This document shows positions 36,507 to 45,542 of a stretch of 64,000 bases of DNA, piece after piece. The notes beneath the pieces were generated by a model. The model had not been told where the DNA came from and did not search any database. It saw nothing but the letters and a program-made list of their open reading frames with translations. The stretch comes from Paludibacteraceae bacterium (lineage in GTDB: Bacteria; Bacteroidota; Bacteroidia; Bacteroidales; Paludibacteraceae). A program made the position numbers and the translations under genes. Numbering within the stretch: position 1 is the stretch's first letter; each line of letters opens with the position of its first letter. The stretch spans positions 94,974-158,973 of the forward strand of contig JAFYWK010000043.1 of the NCBI GenBank assembly GCA_017558065.1, read 5' to 3'.

Positions 36507-38927
36507 CTATGGACAAACAGGACGAACGGAGCGACCTGCTGCTTTATAGTCATTTTTGCGATCCTTCCATGTGGAGTAAAAATACAAGTACAAAGCAGTA
36601 GTTGAATAATTGGGACCATAAGCACTTGAGGACCAATAATATCCATAGTCACCAGCACCATACAAACTACCTAAATCACGATAGCCTGCTGCTGGTAAAA
36701 AGATATAATTACCGTTGCTATTACTTGTTACCTTGTAACCATTGACACCATTTTGAGTTGTCCATTTCCATGTACAATTATTACGCAGTTCTTCAAATTC
36801 ATCTATAGTAGGCATACGCCATTGACCTCCCCAATTGGCACGAGCAGCATCAGCAGACAACGGTAATGTAGTGGGGTTGTCATAGTATGAATAAGATGAA
36901 CTATTATAATAACTTTTGGAACGAGTCTCTCCCCAAGCAAAATAATCGCCATAACCCTCTGGCTTTGTTGTGCCCACATTGCATGTAGCCCATTTCACCG
37001 ATAAACCTAAATCAACATACTGGTGTCCGTTTTCGGTATTAGAAGTTGATGAAGACTGTTCGGTTGTAAAGCTAATTGTTGAGCCATAACTGGTACCTAT
37101 TTCATTAATGGCGTAAGCGCGCACATAATATTTGGTTCCCGCTGATAGGTTCGATAGATTCACAGTGAAATTGCCCAATCCGCTTCCTGACGATTTTTTG
37201 CTGTTAGAGGTGGTTGGATTAGAACTGGATGTGGAATAACAAACGCCGCGCTCTGTAACGGTGGTACCTCCGTCTGATGTGACATTACCGCCAATTGTGG
37301 CAGAAGAAGTAGTAACATTAGTGGCAGAAGAGGTAGTAACCGTTGGCTTGCTATAAGAAGGTTCTTCCTCGGTTGTAAAACTAATCGTTGATCCATAACT
37401 AGTACCTACCTCGTTAATTGCGTATGCGCGAACATAATATTTGGTTCCCGCTGATAGATTCGATAGATTCACAGTGAAATTGCCCAATCCACTACCTGCT
37501 GTTTTTTTGCTATTAGAGGTGGTTGGGGTAGAACTGGATGTGGAATAACAAACGCCGCGCTCTGTAACGGTAGTACCTCCATCCGATGTTACATTACCAC
37601 CAATCGTAGCAGAAGATGTGGTGACATAGGTCGCAGAAGAGGTAGTAACCGTTGGCTTACTATATGTAGGTTCTTCAGTTGTAAAACTAATCGTTAGTCC
37701 GTAACTGGTACCTATCTCATTAATAGCGTAAGCGCGCACATAATATTTGGTTCCCGCTGATAGGTTCGATAGATTCACAGTGAAATTGCCCAATCCGCTT
37801 CCAGACGATTTTTTGCTGTTAGAGGTGGTTGGATTAGAACTGGATGTGGAATAACAAACGCCGCGCTCTGTAACGGTAGCACCTCCATCTGATGTGACAT
37901 TACCGCCAATCGTAGCAGAAGATGTGGTGATATTGGTCGCAGAAGAAGTCGTCACCGTTGGTGCGTTGATGGTGTACTTTTCTGCTACAAAAGACACCTC
38001 ATTGGTACTATACGCAGTCTTACCACCATTGACGGCATACGCTCTAACATAGTAAGTGCTTCCTTCAACCAACCCACTTACATTTTCTTCATACGAATCA
38101 TAATCGGTTACTGGACTTGTTATTTTCTTGATTGTAGTGTTAATGGTTGGCATGGATGACTTGGAATATACAAACCCACGCTCTGTATATTTGGGTGTGC
38201 CTATTTCTATAATTTCGCCATGGAATGTTGCGGAAGAATTACTGATGTTAGTAATAGCGAAAGTATTAAGAGTTACTGGAGAAAAACTATTTGTAGCCAC
38301 AACAATCAATTGCTTATTACCGCTATTGGATGTAATATGTACGGTTGTCTTATTTTCCCCGCTATTCAAGAGTGTTCTGTCTATGGTAATCAGTAGCGAC
38401 TGTGTTGCTCCAGCAGACAAAGTGCCTTCTGTTTTGCTAACAGATGTAATCCATTTGGCATTGGCAGTGATTTGCCATTCTATTTTTTCAGAACCATCGT
38501 TGAACAAACTGAACGAACGAGACACATCGTCTATAGAACTACCGAAATCCAAAGTGCTGATTTCTTTGCGGTTGCCATCTACCACTTTCAAAGCAGGTGG
38601 CATCCTTTCTATTTGCAAATCGCCCTTGGCTTGTTGCCCCGGTTTTACTTCTATCGTGTGACTAACTCCAGCCATATATCCTGTTTTAGTAACAAGCAAA
38701 GTGTATTTGCCAGGGTCAAGTTCGGTAAACTCAAACTGACCCTCGCTGCCTGTCACAGTCTTTAGTCCAACGGGGCTAAGCTCTACGCCTGCCGATTTGA
38801 TGGGCTCACCAGTAGCTTTATCCACTACTGTACCATAAATACTGCCAGGCAATTCCTCTGGCGCACATGCTTGGTAAATGCCACAAACAAGTAGCAGACC
38901 AAGAAGAAGATAGAGCGATTTTTTCAT
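36507..38927 (-). CDS. Surface lipoprotein with three near-identical FnIII repeats and a FISUMP-type domain
   Basis: 806 residues with lipoprotein signal (LLLGLLLVCGIYQAC). After the regulatory-like domain and BACON-like domain comes a diverged FnIII-like domain. Three almost identical ~102-residue repeats follow (SATIGGNVTSDGG.TVTERG, then VNLSNLSAGTKYYVRAYAIN). The end (residues about 640-806) is a Fibrobacter-paralog-type domain: YVDLGLSVKWATCNVG, DYFAWGETRSK, WRMPTIDEFEEL, YWSSSAYG, and RSVRPVCP. This fold often displays binding surfaces at the cell exterior. The identical repeats should recombine easily and alter stalk length. It is 39 bp upstream of its paralog. Confidence 0.85.
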   Translation of the reverse strand: MKKSLYLLLGLLLVCGIYQACAPEELPGSIYGTVVDKATGEPIKSAGVELSPVGLKTVTGSEGQFEFTELDPGKYTLLVTKTGYMAGVSHTIEVKPGQQAKGDLQIERMPPALKVVDGNRKEISTLDFGSSIDDVSRSFSLFNDGSEKIEWQITANAKWITSVSKTEGTLSAGATQSLLITIDRTLLNSGENKTTVHITSNSGNKQLIVVATNSFSPVTLNTFAITNISNSSATFHGEIIEIGTPKYTERGFVYSKSSMPTINTTIKKITSPVTDYDSYEENVSGLVEGSTYYVRAYAVNGGKTAYSTNEVSFVAEKYTINAPTVTTSSATNITTSSATIGGNVTSDGGATVTERGVCYSTSSSNPTTSNSKKSSGSGLGNFTVNLSNLSAGTKYYVRAYAINEIGTSYGLTISFTTEEPTYSKPTVTTSSATYVTTSSATIGGNVTSDGGTTVTERGVCYSTSSSTPTTSNSKKTAGSGLGNFTVNLSNLSAGTKYYVRAYAINEVGTSYGSTISFTTEEEPSYSKPTVTTSSATNVTTSSATIGGNVTSDGGTTVTERGVCYSTSSSNPTTSNSKKSSGSGLGNFTVNLSNLSAGTKYYVRAYAINEIGTSYGSTISFTTEQSSSTSNTENGHQYVDLGLSVKWATCNVGTTKPEGYGDYFAWGETRSKSYYNSSSYSYYDNPTTLPLSADAARANWGGQWRMPTIDEFEELRNNCTWKWTTQNGVNGYKVTSNSNGNYIFLPAAGYRDLGSLYGAGDYGYYWSSSAYGPNYSTTALYLYFYSTWKDRKNDYKAAGRSVRPVCP
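37062..37965. repeat. Three ~306-bp direct repeats within the FnIII lipoprotein gene
   Basis: Units start at about 37062, 37371 and 37677 and differ at few positions. Each encodes one FnIII domain in frame, so gain or loss of a unit keeps the reading frame. Confidence 0.85.
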
Positions 38928-38948
38928 TGTATATGGTTGTTAGAAATA

Positions 38949-39980
38949 TCAATAGATAGGCAAATTGCTGATTTTAATCCAATCACTATTAGCAATATAA
39001 TTACCATTACTCCACACACTTACATTCAATTTGATATGCAGGAGTTCTGCATTATTGGGTACGTCAGGGATTGTTACGCTAGCTTTAACTGGCACATATT
39101 CCAATAACGGAGATTTTACGTATCCATTGGTGTAAGAAGAATTAGATTGAGTTCCTAAAGTAAGCACACTGCCAGAGTATAGATTGCCTAAATTATCAGC
39201 AATAATGGTGGAGGTACTATTACCCTGATTGCCAAATATGGTAACTTCTACATCTCCCATACCGACACTGGTTAATTGGAAATTGAACTCTACCTTTGAT
39301 CCTATACGTCTACAACTTACGATATCGGCCTTCATTCGGTTGTCAAAACTTTCAACAATTACAGAAGAATAATCCTCAACGACCGTTCTTGTCATTTTGA
39401 TGGTGATATTTGCTCCAGCAGCAGTTAATTCAATCTCTCCCTCTACATCTGCATAGAAATCTGCTGATGCAGTAATGGTATATTTTCCCACTCCCAAATT
39501 CTCAAACTCATAGTATCCATCCTTATTTGAATAAGTGGATAAATTGCCTGGGTTTACAACCACTTTAGCACCAGCAATCTTTTCGCCAGTTTCGCTATCT
39601 ACGACACTTCCTGTAAGGTTGGCAGTAGTAGCTATTTTTTCTAAATAAATAAAGATCATGGTATCTTTGCCCGCTTCTACAGCCACGAAACCCTCTATAG
39701 GATGATAACCGGTAGCCGATGCAGAAACTAAGTATCGTCCCGCCTCTAAATCGTGTAAATAGTAAAAACCTTCTTCATCAGAAGTGGTAGATTTATTGAT
39801 GGAATTGATAGATACCGTAGCACCAGCTATTTCATCTAAGGTCTCACTGTCGCATACAAGTCCGTAGATACTACCTAATGTGTTTTTGTTGTCTGGAGTA
39901 TCAGGAGTATTAAATAATTCTCCACAAGACGCAAATAAGACAACGACTAAGAAAAAAAGAACAGATTTAATTGTTTTCAT
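38949..39980 (-). CDS. Surface lipoprotein with two carboxypeptidase-regulatory-like domains
   Basis: 343 residues with lipoprotein signal (VLFFLVVVLFASC). Two ~85-residue CarboxypepD_reg-like domains (LGSIYGLVCDSETLDEIAGATV and LTGSVVDSETGEKIAGAKVVV) are followed by a C-terminal beta domain at about 205-343, from EDYSSVIVESFDNRMKADIV to DWIKISNLPIY. That domain is nearly identical to the end of the neighbouring 543-residue protein, which suggests domain shuffling or gene conversion. Function unknown. Confidence 0.82.
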   Translation of the reverse strand: MKTIKSVLFFLVVVLFASCGELFNTPDTPDNKNTLGSIYGLVCDSETLDEIAGATVSINSINKSTTSDEEGFYYLHDLEAGRYLVSASATGYHPIEGFVAVEAGKDTMIFIYLEKIATTANLTGSVVDSETGEKIAGAKVVVNPGNLSTYSNKDGYYEFENLGVGKYTITASADFYADVEGEIELTAAGANITIKMTRTVVEDYSSVIVESFDNRMKADIVSCRRIGSKVEFNFQLTSVGMGDVEVTIFGNQGNSTSTIIADNLGNLYSGSVLTLGTQSNSSYTNGYVKSPLLEYVPVKASVTIPDVPNNAELLHIKLNVSVWSNGNYIANSDWIKISNLPIY

Positions 39981-40030
39981 TGTTTATAGTATTTTGTTAT
40001 TTTACCAGAATTCCTTTATAGAAATATTCA

Positions 40031-41662
40031 TTAATAGATAGGCAGATTGCTGATTTTAATCCAATCACTATTGGCGATATAATTACCATTGCTCCATACA
40101 CTTACATTAAATTTGATATGCAAGGATGTTGCACCGCTTGGAACGCCGGGGATTGTGGCACTACCATTAATAGGTACGTATTCCAGCAGCGGAGATCTTA
40201 CATAGCCATTGGTGTAAGAAGAATTAGATTGAGTTCCCAAAGTAAGCACGCTACCTGCGTACTGAGTACCTAAATTATCAGCAATAATAGTAGAGTTACT
40301 ATTGCCTTGATTGCCAAATATGGTAACTTCTACATCTCCCAGACCTATACTGGTTAGCTTAAATTTGAACTCTACTTTTGAGCCATTGCGTTTGCAGCTT
40401 ATGATATCACACTTAAATCTATTATCGAAACTCTCAACAATCGCAGAAGAATAATCCTCTACATACACATACGTAGCTTTGATAGTAATAGATTGCGTAT
40501 TGGTGCCATCCGACACTTTGACAACTGCGTTCAAATTAGCAGCCATAGCTGCACGATTTAATGTGATTGTTACAGTTTGTTTGCCACCTGGGACTACAGA
40601 ACCCGAATAATCGGAGAAAGTCAAGCATGGATTGGATGCATCCAGCAAGGACCAATCTAAGTTGGCTGTTCCTGAGTTGCTGATAGTAAAGGTTTTAGAG
40701 GTGCTGCTATCGCCAAAATCCAATACCGTTGGGCTAACATTCATGATTGGGCGCAACACTTTCTTAGTGGCAGACACTTGAATCTCTTGCTCCGTAGAGC
40801 CGTCTGAGACGATAAACGAAGTAGATAAATCATCAGTTAATAAGTTTCTGTTTAGCGACACTCTAATCACTTTGCTCGCACCAGAGGTGAGTGTACCATT
40901 GTTTTCGGATAACGACAAGCAAGATGCAGATAGTCCCTGCGTGTACCAATTGAGGTTGGCATTGCCTAAGTTCTTGATTGTAAAACTCATTTCGTTGGTA
41001 TCTTCGCCAAAACTCAATACGGTTGGGCTAACATTCATAACACCTTTATTTTGTACAATAGCGCAAGACACATTGATTGGATATGAATTGCCAAAAGCAG
41101 ACAAGGTGACAACTGCTGTCTCATCTTTTTGCAACAATGAGCGATCTACTGAAAAGATGATGGCTTGTGTTTTACCTGCACCTATCCGTCCAGAAACGGG
41201 GTTAGCGGACAGCCATTGGCAGCTGCCCAAATCCAGCGACCAAGCAGTCTCTTCTGCTCCTTTATTTGTGATAGTGATTGACAATTGATTTTGGGTGGTG
41301 CCAAAATTAAGAGAAGAAGGTGTGATATCCACCACCTGATCAATAATGACCTTCTCCAAATGGAAATCACAAGTGGTGTTTTCTCCAGAAACGACCGTAA
41401 CTGTCTTGCTGTTGTATTCATATCCAGCAGCTTCAATACCAACAGTGTATTGACCTGCATCAAGGTTAATAAACTCAAACGTGCCATTGCTACCGACAAT
41501 GGTTGTTTTGCTACCTGGAGATAATCTAACTTCAGCATTACGTATGGGTTCACCTGTGATTTTATCAAGTGCTGTGCCATAAATGCCACCAGGCAATACA
41601 ACTTCAGGTTGGCATGCTTGAACCAATAGCATGCAAAGTAATAGATAAGATAATCTTTTCAT
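40031..41662 (-). CDS. Surface lipoprotein with BACON-like repeats
   Basis: 543 residues from the Met at 41662 (KRLSYLLLCMLLVQAC lipoprotein signal). The longer frame from 41797 adds 45 residues with no signal and crosses a strong inverted repeat, so it is rejected. Domains: one regulatory-like (about 25-100), three BACON-like (about 105-200, 205-290, 295-385; each with xLxFG...SFTIxNxGxAxLxW), and the C-terminal module shared with the preceding gene. It probably extends from the outer membrane as a binding stalk. 50 bp separates it from its neighbour. Confidence 0.82.
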   Translation of the reverse strand: MKRLSYLLLCMLLVQACQPEVVLPGGIYGTALDKITGEPIRNAEVRLSPGSKTTIVGSNGTFEFINLDAGQYTVGIEAAGYEYNSKTVTVVSGENTTCDFHLEKVIIDQVVDITPSSLNFGTTQNQLSITITNKGAEETAWSLDLGSCQWLSANPVSGRIGAGKTQAIIFSVDRSLLQKDETAVVTLSAFGNSYPINVSCAIVQNKGVMNVSPTVLSFGEDTNEMSFTIKNLGNANLNWYTQGLSASCLSLSENNGTLTSGASKVIRVSLNRNLLTDDLSTSFIVSDGSTEQEIQVSATKKVLRPIMNVSPTVLDFGDSSTSKTFTISNSGTANLDWSLLDASNPCLTFSDYSGSVVPGGKQTVTITLNRAAMAANLNAVVKVSDGTNTQSITIKATYVYVEDYSSAIVESFDNRFKCDIISCKRNGSKVEFKFKLTSIGLGDVEVTIFGNQGNSNSTIIADNLGTQYAGSVLTLGTQSNSSYTNGYVRSPLLEYVPINGSATIPGVPSGATSLHIKFNVSVWSNGNYIANSDWIKISNLPIY

Positions 41663-41691
41663 GTTGAACAATTGAAAAAGAAAAATCCCAC

Positions 41692-41732
41692 TATAAACCA
41701 TATTATATACAATGTACATAATATGGTTTATA
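41692..41732. promoter_or_regulatory. 15-bp-arm inverted repeat upstream of a lipoprotein gene
   Basis: A perfect 15-bp stem (TATAAACCATATTAT at 41692-41706 with its complement at 41718-41732) and an 11-nt loop lie 30 bp upstream of the ATG at 41662. On the minus strand it is followed by TGGGATTTTTC, so it could end or attenuate transcription; an operator is also possible. Confidence 0.6.
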
Positions 41733-41805
41733 GGTCGAGATATTTTTGCTTTTTTTGATTGATAGTTCCAATAAAATAACATTATTATCCAATGCAATCA
41801 ACTAA

Positions 41806-42546
41806 TTAGAGCTTTCTTAACCTCGCGTTATACTCGTTGACGCCAGGTTGAATGGTTAATTCACATGACTCCCACTGGTCTATACCTAGACGAATAGGCA
41901 ATCCACCATGAGTGTAATACCCTATTGCTTCAATGCTAATGCTAAATCTTTCGGCAGGAACATCATCTTTATCCAATGCGTATTCTGATAAATTTGCTAA
42001 TTTTACACTAGTAAATTCATACCTACCTGATGCATCCGTAAAAGCGGTAGATGAATACCCCCATGCATACATAGTACTCACATCCCATCGTTTGGAAGCA
42101 TCTCTTGCTATCATACTTTTTATGGATACTAATGCTCCTGATATAGGCGCTCCATTCTGACTATCAACAACCATTCCACGTAACAAGGTCTTAAGTAGCA
42201 TCATATCTACACGAGATTGGCGCCCTGATTCCACTGTAACATAATATTCAGTAGAACTGTCATCATAGTCATTTGCAATAACCTTAATTAAGTATTCATC
42301 AGACTTTAAATCTGTAAACTCAAAGTGCCCGTCTGATGAAGTGACTGTTTTTAATAATAGAGAGTTATGCTTATATTCAACCTTATACAACTCAACACTC
42401 AAGCCAGACAATGGTTCGTTTGTATTTGCTTCTACAACTATACCATAAATACTACCAGAGTTACTTTGCTCAAAGCTTGCGAGAGAACAAGATGTGAGTC
42501 CAAAAAATGTTAAGAGGGTGATTAGTAAAAAATAAATCCTTCTCAT
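41806..42546 (-). CDS. Lipoprotein with two carboxypeptidase-regulatory-like domains
   Basis: 246 residues with lipoprotein signal (IYFLLITLLTFFGLTSC). The first regulatory-like domain reads GSIYGIVVEANTNEPLSGLSVEL (about 30-115), the second LRGMVVDSQNGAPISGALVSI (about 118-230). No binding or catalytic residues are evident. It belongs to the same lipoprotein operon, 17 bp after the 110-residue member. Confidence 0.82.
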   Translation of the reverse strand: MRRIYFLLITLLTFFGLTSCSLASFEQSNSGSIYGIVVEANTNEPLSGLSVELYKVEYKHNSLLLKTVTSSDGHFEFTDLKSDEYLIKVIANDYDDSSTEYYVTVESGRQSRVDMMLLKTLLRGMVVDSQNGAPISGALVSIKSMIARDASKRWDVSTMYAWGYSSTAFTDASGRYEFTSVKLANLSEYALDKDDVPAERFSISIEAIGYYTHGGLPIRLGIDQWESCELTIQPGVNEYNARLRKL

Positions 42547-42563
42547 ATTAATTGCTCATTAAA

Positions 42564-42896
42564 TCATTCTGCTTTTTGTAAGGTAATATTTACCCTTTCT
42601 GTAGCACCTGCAACAATGCTGACTGTTTTGCGGTTGGTGCTATATCCTGTGGCTTGTACTGTCAAGGTGTATTGTTGTGCATCCAAGTTTTGGAACTCAA
42701 AGAAGCCGTCCGCACCAGTATATGTGTTTTTACCGCTGGGAGCCAAAGTTACCAAAGCACCCGCAATCACATCACCCGTTGCCATTTCTACTACTGTACC
42801 AGACAAGGTGCCGAAGGTGTCGTAAGTCACAGGTTCGCAAGAAGAAAAACATGCCAATGCTCCACAGAGCAATGCAAAAAATAATGTTCTTTTCAT
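42564..42896 (-). CDS. Small single-domain regulatory-like lipoprotein
   Basis: 110 residues: lipoprotein signal (TLFFALLCGALACFSSC) plus one CarboxypepD_reg-like domain (LSGTVVEMATGDVIAGALVTL, then FFEFQNLDAQQYTLTVQATGY). This is the minimal form of the module found in its four neighbours and may resemble the ancestral unit. It probably associates with another outer-membrane protein. Confidence 0.85.
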   Translation of the reverse strand: MKRTLFFALLCGALACFSSCEPVTYDTFGTLSGTVVEMATGDVIAGALVTLAPSGKNTYTGADGFFEFQNLDAQQYTLTVQATGYSTNRKTVSIVAGATERVNITLQKAE

Positions 42897-42924
42897 AAAC
42901 TGAATTATTTAAATATATTATACT

Positions 42925-43812
42925 TTAAAATGTGAAATTAACTGCTAAACCGGCGTCTTCGGTTGTGGCGTAAGGCATAAAACTCAATGTTTTACCATCA
43001 ATTGATACGTGTGGCTTACCTTTGGCAACAATACCATCAATGACGTTCCATACATATACTGCCGCTACACCACCTATACAGATATTGCGTGTGATTTGGC
43101 AGATATTTGCGTTTTGCGCATAGCGACTCTTTAAGGAGGCGTTATTTGTCATACTAATCTTCTTTGCATAGTTAAGACGCATACATTCGGTAGCAACTAC
43201 ACCACCAATCAAAGCCACTTCACTGGCAATAAATCCCACACCCTTACCAACGCTACCTTTGTAGATTTGTGCCATACCAGGAACGAAAGACATACCCACA
43301 ATCTTGCCATAGGTGGCTTTTTGTTCGCGAGTCATGTCTGCGACTTGCTTGTCGTAAATGGTATGTGCAGCACATGTACTATTGGCGTGTGTATAGTCGA
43401 ACTCAGTAGTGATATTTCCCGTTTTGGCTACTTGGCAGAGTACATATACAGTCCAGCGATTATTCTTCTCATCTTGAATGGCGAAATCACATACTTTGTG
43501 TACGGGTACTTTCATCTTTTGTCCTATCACATCATAGTTAGTACCAGATTGTACTGCGGTATGAATCTCATTGGTGGAGACAAACTGTCCAATACGGTTG
43601 GCTGTACTCTGAAAAACGCGTGCAATAGCTTGGTTGAGCGCATCACGCTCTGTATTCCCCTCACCATGTTCTACTACGTATAAATACGTCGAATTAGTGG
43701 GATTAGGAATTTGATACATCCAGTCGGGACGATACTCTGGTCTTTGAGATTGTTGTGCAGATGCGCACAATGCGACAACGGCTAATAGTACGCAAAATAG
43801 TATTCTTCTCAT
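42925..43812 (-). CDS. LPP20-like envelope protein with a C-terminal membrane region
   Basis: 295 residues. Signal peptide RRILFCVLLAVVALCASAQ. The N-terminal half (WMYQIPNPTNSTYLYVVEHGEG.TERDALNQAIARVFQS) has the LPP20/TolB-accessory pattern: protein WV..P......Y.V..GEG.T...A...A. The C-terminal half has SFVPGMAQIYKGSVGKGVGFIASEVALIGGVV, resembling the DUF5683-type membrane segment. Its N-terminus is paralogous to the 144-residue gene next to it. Function unknown. Confidence 0.8.
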   Translation of the reverse strand: MRRILFCVLLAVVALCASAQQSQRPEYRPDWMYQIPNPTNSTYLYVVEHGEGNTERDALNQAIARVFQSTANRIGQFVSTNEIHTAVQSGTNYDVIGQKMKVPVHKVCDFAIQDEKNNRWTVYVLCQVAKTGNITTEFDYTHANSTCAAHTIYDKQVADMTREQKATYGKIVGMSFVPGMAQIYKGSVGKGVGFIASEVALIGGVVATECMRLNYAKKISMTNNASLKSRYAQNANICQITRNICIGGVAAVYVWNVIDGIVAKGKPHVSIDGKTLSFMPYATTEDAGLAVNFTF

Positions 43813-43858
43813 TTGTAATTATGTTTTGGCTTATAATTGGTTCTTCACGATTCAAGTA

Positions 43859-44293
43859 CTATTCACAATTCAAGTACTCTTCAAATTCAACATCCACATT
43901 ACCATATTGTGCTACTTGCCAAAGGATATAAAGCACTACACCATTGGAAATAGTGGGGCTTGCTTTCTCGTATTCGCATACCTTATTAATAGGCAAGTTC
44001 ATACCAGAGTTTCGCAAATTCAAATCAGAAGTGATAGTTTCTTCTATCGTTTGTATATTATCCGATTTGTTTACTTTTACGCCAATCTTCCATTGGCTTT
44101 CTAATATAGCCATTGAGAAAGCCTTCGTATATGCCTCTTCGTATGTTTTCCCCTCGGCTTTGGTAACTCGATAATAGTAAGTATCGTTGTTTGGCTTTGG
44201 CACATGTTTGACCCACGAGGGCTCTCCTAACGCCCACGCGAACGCAGGCGATAGGAGTGCTATCATGGTAATAATAACAAAACGAATTTTCAT
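43859..44293 (-). CDS. Small LPP20-like periplasmic protein
   Basis: 144 residues with signal peptide KIRFVIITMIALLSPAFAWA. The body (SWVKHVPKPNNDTYYYRVTKAEGKTYEEAYTKAF) parallels the N-terminal half of the 295-residue gene downstream; the two also share the ending pattern YILWQVAQYGNVDVEF / YVLCQVAKTGNITTEF. It lacks the membrane region. Its start codon shares one base with the stop of the upstream gene. Confidence 0.82.
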   Translation of the reverse strand: MKIRFVIITMIALLSPAFAWALGEPSWVKHVPKPNNDTYYYRVTKAEGKTYEEAYTKAFSMAILESQWKIGVKVNKSDNIQTIEETITSDLNLRNSGMNLPINKVCEYEKASPTISNGVVLYILWQVAQYGNVDVEFEEYLNCE

Positions 44294-45072
44294 TATTCAC
44301 TAAGTAGTTGACGTAAATCTTGCAATTCTTTTTGTTCTGCTTCTTTTGCAGCAGCTTGCTTGTTCAACTCTGCTTCCATCCAATTGCGGAATTGTTGACG
44401 GTCGTAGTCAGTTTGAAGAACACCTAACTCATCAATGGTCTCATTGAGAACATCTTTCAATGGAACGTGTACAGCTACATAGCATGTGTATGTGCCCATG
44501 TCATCTTGCTCAAATTTGGTGCAAACAACCTCTGCGTATTTATTGATAGCCTTTTCGCCGATAGCTTGTGCTTCGCCTTCTAATTCGTTCTCTTTAACCT
44601 TAGCGCCAGAGCGAGTGTTTACATTTTTGGCATATTGTGAAACACCATTTCTGATTATACCAATATAGCGTGATGCAATATTAGCAACTGCATAACGGTT
44701 GGCGTTGATTTGAGCTGGTCCGCGCTCTAATTCTCCTTCTGCGATACCCAACGCTGCCATGTACTCACCTGTCTTGTCATAACTCTCATCAATACAAGGG
44801 GTATAGAGATCTTGTCCTACACGCTTAGAAGTAGCGCGTTTTGCATTGTCTGCTTTCAGTTTTGCAATTTCAAGATCTGCTTGCATTTGTGCTTCTTCTG
44901 CTTGCATTTGCAATTCAATACGACGAATCTCTTGAGCGCGACGGAGGCTGTCTAATTTCGCTTGTTGAGGATCAACTTGTTGTTGAGCTGGTTGCGAAAC
45001 GCGTACAGGTTTCTTTGCAGCGCAAGATGCGCAAAGTGCTACACATAGCACCATCATAATGATTTTTTTCAT
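44293..45072 (-). CDS. Coiled-coil lipoprotein, first gene of the lipoprotein operon
   Basis: 259 residues with lipoprotein signal (KKIIMMVLCVALCASC). A charged coiled coil follows at about 30-85 (LDSLRRAQEIRRIELQMQAEEAQMQ). The domain at about 95-220 (YTPCIDESYDKTGEYMAALGIAEG, then ANRYAVANIASRY and YTCYVAVHVPL) resembles LPP20/DUF4384-type envelope proteins. With its two downstream neighbours it forms a trio of related envelope genes ahead of the regulatory-like lipoproteins. It begins 75 bp after the terminator-like hairpin of the upstream RNA. Confidence 0.82.
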   Translation of the reverse strand: MKKIIMMVLCVALCASCAAKKPVRVSQPAQQQVDPQQAKLDSLRRAQEIRRIELQMQAEEAQMQADLEIAKLKADNAKRATSKRVGQDLYTPCIDESYDKTGEYMAALGIAEGELERGPAQINANRYAVANIASRYIGIIRNGVSQYAKNVNTRSGAKVKENELEGEAQAIGEKAINKYAEVVCTKFEQDDMGTYTCYVAVHVPLKDVLNETIDELGVLQTDYDRQQFRNWMEAELNKQAAAKEAEQKELQDLRQLLSE

Positions 45073-45147
45073 TGTTTTGTTGTTTTAATTAGTTAAACAT
45101 ATATGTTTTTCACTCACTTGTGAGTTTTCTAAACCAATTAGACACAA

Positions 45148-45181
45148 CAAAAAAGCGTGAAACTTGCTCTTGCCAGTTCCA
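45148..45181 (-). terminator. Terminator or attenuator at the end of the structured RNA
   Basis: On the minus strand GTGGAACT pairs with AGTTTCAC (one G-U) around a 10-nt loop, then GC and TTTTTT. It lies 75 bp before the first lipoprotein gene. Confidence 0.75.
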
Positions 45182-45537
45182 CGACTTGAGGCTCTCGCAT
45201 TGCCTTGATATCGAAACCGACAACGCGAAGCCCACGCCGAATATAAAATATACTCTCGTGCTATATAGTTAAGGTACGCGCGTGCGCATACGTATATACG
45301 CAAAAGACGTACCAAAATAGGCACAAGAGGGATAATCTTATATCCCGTAGGGCATCCATCGTTGCAATGCTCCTGATATCAATTGTTGAAATTTGCGAGA
45401 TTTCAAGTCATCAGAACATAGCGCCAATAAACGCCTTTTTAATATGTCTTGAAAGCCACGACTGGGGTGTTTGGTCAAATAATTGGCTTTCCGAGAGGGG
45501 ACATTTCCCACCCTCTAAACCCCGGCGTTGAGCTTTC
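45148..45537 (-). ncRNA. Candidate structured RNA of ~390 nt (leader or free ncRNA)
   Basis: A Bacteroidota promoter (45543-45574) and a terminator-like hairpin (45148-45181) bracket about 390 nt with no plausible gene. Several local stems can be read on the minus strand: AGAGGG/CCCTCT, GAAAGCCA/TGGCTTTC (45484-45491 with 45451-45458), TTGAAAT/ATTTCAA, GGTACG/CGTACC enclosing GCGTATATACG, and GAGTATA/TATATTC. I see none of the hallmark sequences of tmRNA, RNase P, SRP or 6S RNA. It may be a standalone ncRNA or a leader that attenuates the downstream lipoprotein operon. The rest of the 45073-45863 gap (45575-45814) shows nothing recognisable. Confidence 0.55.
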
Positions 45538-45542
45538 GACTG

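Noticed and set aside
37062-37965. Possible CRISPR or insertion sequence
   Set aside because: The units are 306-bp in-frame protein domains.
41663-41797. 45-residue extension of the BACON lipoprotein
   Set aside because: It crosses the 15-bp inverted repeat and would bury the lipoprotein signal.
45085-45324. 79-codon minus frame within the structured RNA region
   Set aside because: It crosses the terminator hairpin, is rich in Arg/Ser/Cys, has no signal or domain, and the RNA stems explain the sequence better.
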